Assembly: GCA_027019085.1 (NCBI GenBank)
Contig: JALUXG010000038.1
Coordinates: forward strand, 1-46,209
Source: Rhodanobacteraceae bacterium
GTDB taxonomy: Bacteria; Pseudomonadota; Gammaproteobacteria; Xanthomonadales; Rhodanobacteraceae
Direction of reading: 5' to 3'
DNA: 46,209 nt
Part shown: positions 44,379 to 46,209 of the stretch, piece after piece
How positions within the stretch are numbered: position 1 is the stretch's first letter
Layout of the letters: the number at the start of each line of letters is the position of its first letter
The notes under the pieces: model-generated
What the model saw: the letters and a program-made list of their open reading frames with translations, nothing else
Told to the model about the DNA's origin: nothing
Database searches by the model: none
Made by a program: the position numbers and the translations under genes

Positions 44379-46209
<1,831 letters not shown>

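Overview
The window looks like chromosomal DNA from a GC-rich gammaproteobacterium of the Xanthomonadales (Lysobacterales), most likely near Rhodanobacteraceae/Xanthomonadaceae. This is inferred from the GC content (about 65% in sampled lines), the AmgK-MurU recycling pair, the fused ManC/XanB-type enzyme, the Rrf2-type regulator heading a suf operon, and a dispersed repeat at the right edge. No rRNA, tRNA, CRISPR array, prophage or transposase gene was seen.

Layout. 1-256: start of a CvaA/HlyD-type bacteriocin exporter subunit running off the left edge. 527-3355: M16 peptidase. 3609-5390: a lower-GC hipBA toxin-antitoxin module with a readable promoter and a symmetric array of four operator-like sites. 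5451-7566: yggS and an M20 peptidase; 7784-9206: a secreted helix-hairpin-helix protein, a SET-domain protein and a GNAT. 9292-12392: an M1 metallopeptidase and a membrane protein. 12629-18953: six interlocked genes (response regulator, sensor kinase, outer-membrane lipoprotein, FtsX-like permease, ABC ATPase, periplasmic adaptor) forming a complete tripartite exporter with its own two-component system.

19039-29150 is the accessory core: an alpha/beta hydrolase, two overlapping EmrE/ArnE-ArnF-like small transporters, a DegT-type PLP enzyme, a VOC protein, an arginase-fold protein overlapping a FemAB/BioF2-like acyltransferase, an acyl carrier protein with a stand-alone ketosynthase, and on the other strand GNAT, Rieske ferredoxin, HAD phosphatase and class III aminotransferase. 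The mixture of an acyl-ACP condensing unit, two PLP enzymes, an N-acyltransferase fold and a paired small transporter suggests an undescribed amino-lipid or acyl-amine envelope pathway. This is inference.

29185-37459: a Tat-exported amidase and the suf Fe-S assembly operon (regulator, sufB, methyltransferase, small membrane protein, sufC, sufD, sufS). 37532-40865: GDP-mannose synthesis (manC) divergent from amgK-murU. 40930-45503: tgt-yajC-secD-secF in the classical order. 45504-46209 has no gene: it holds a probable tgt promoter and most of a dispersed repeat whose ends are inverted repeats.
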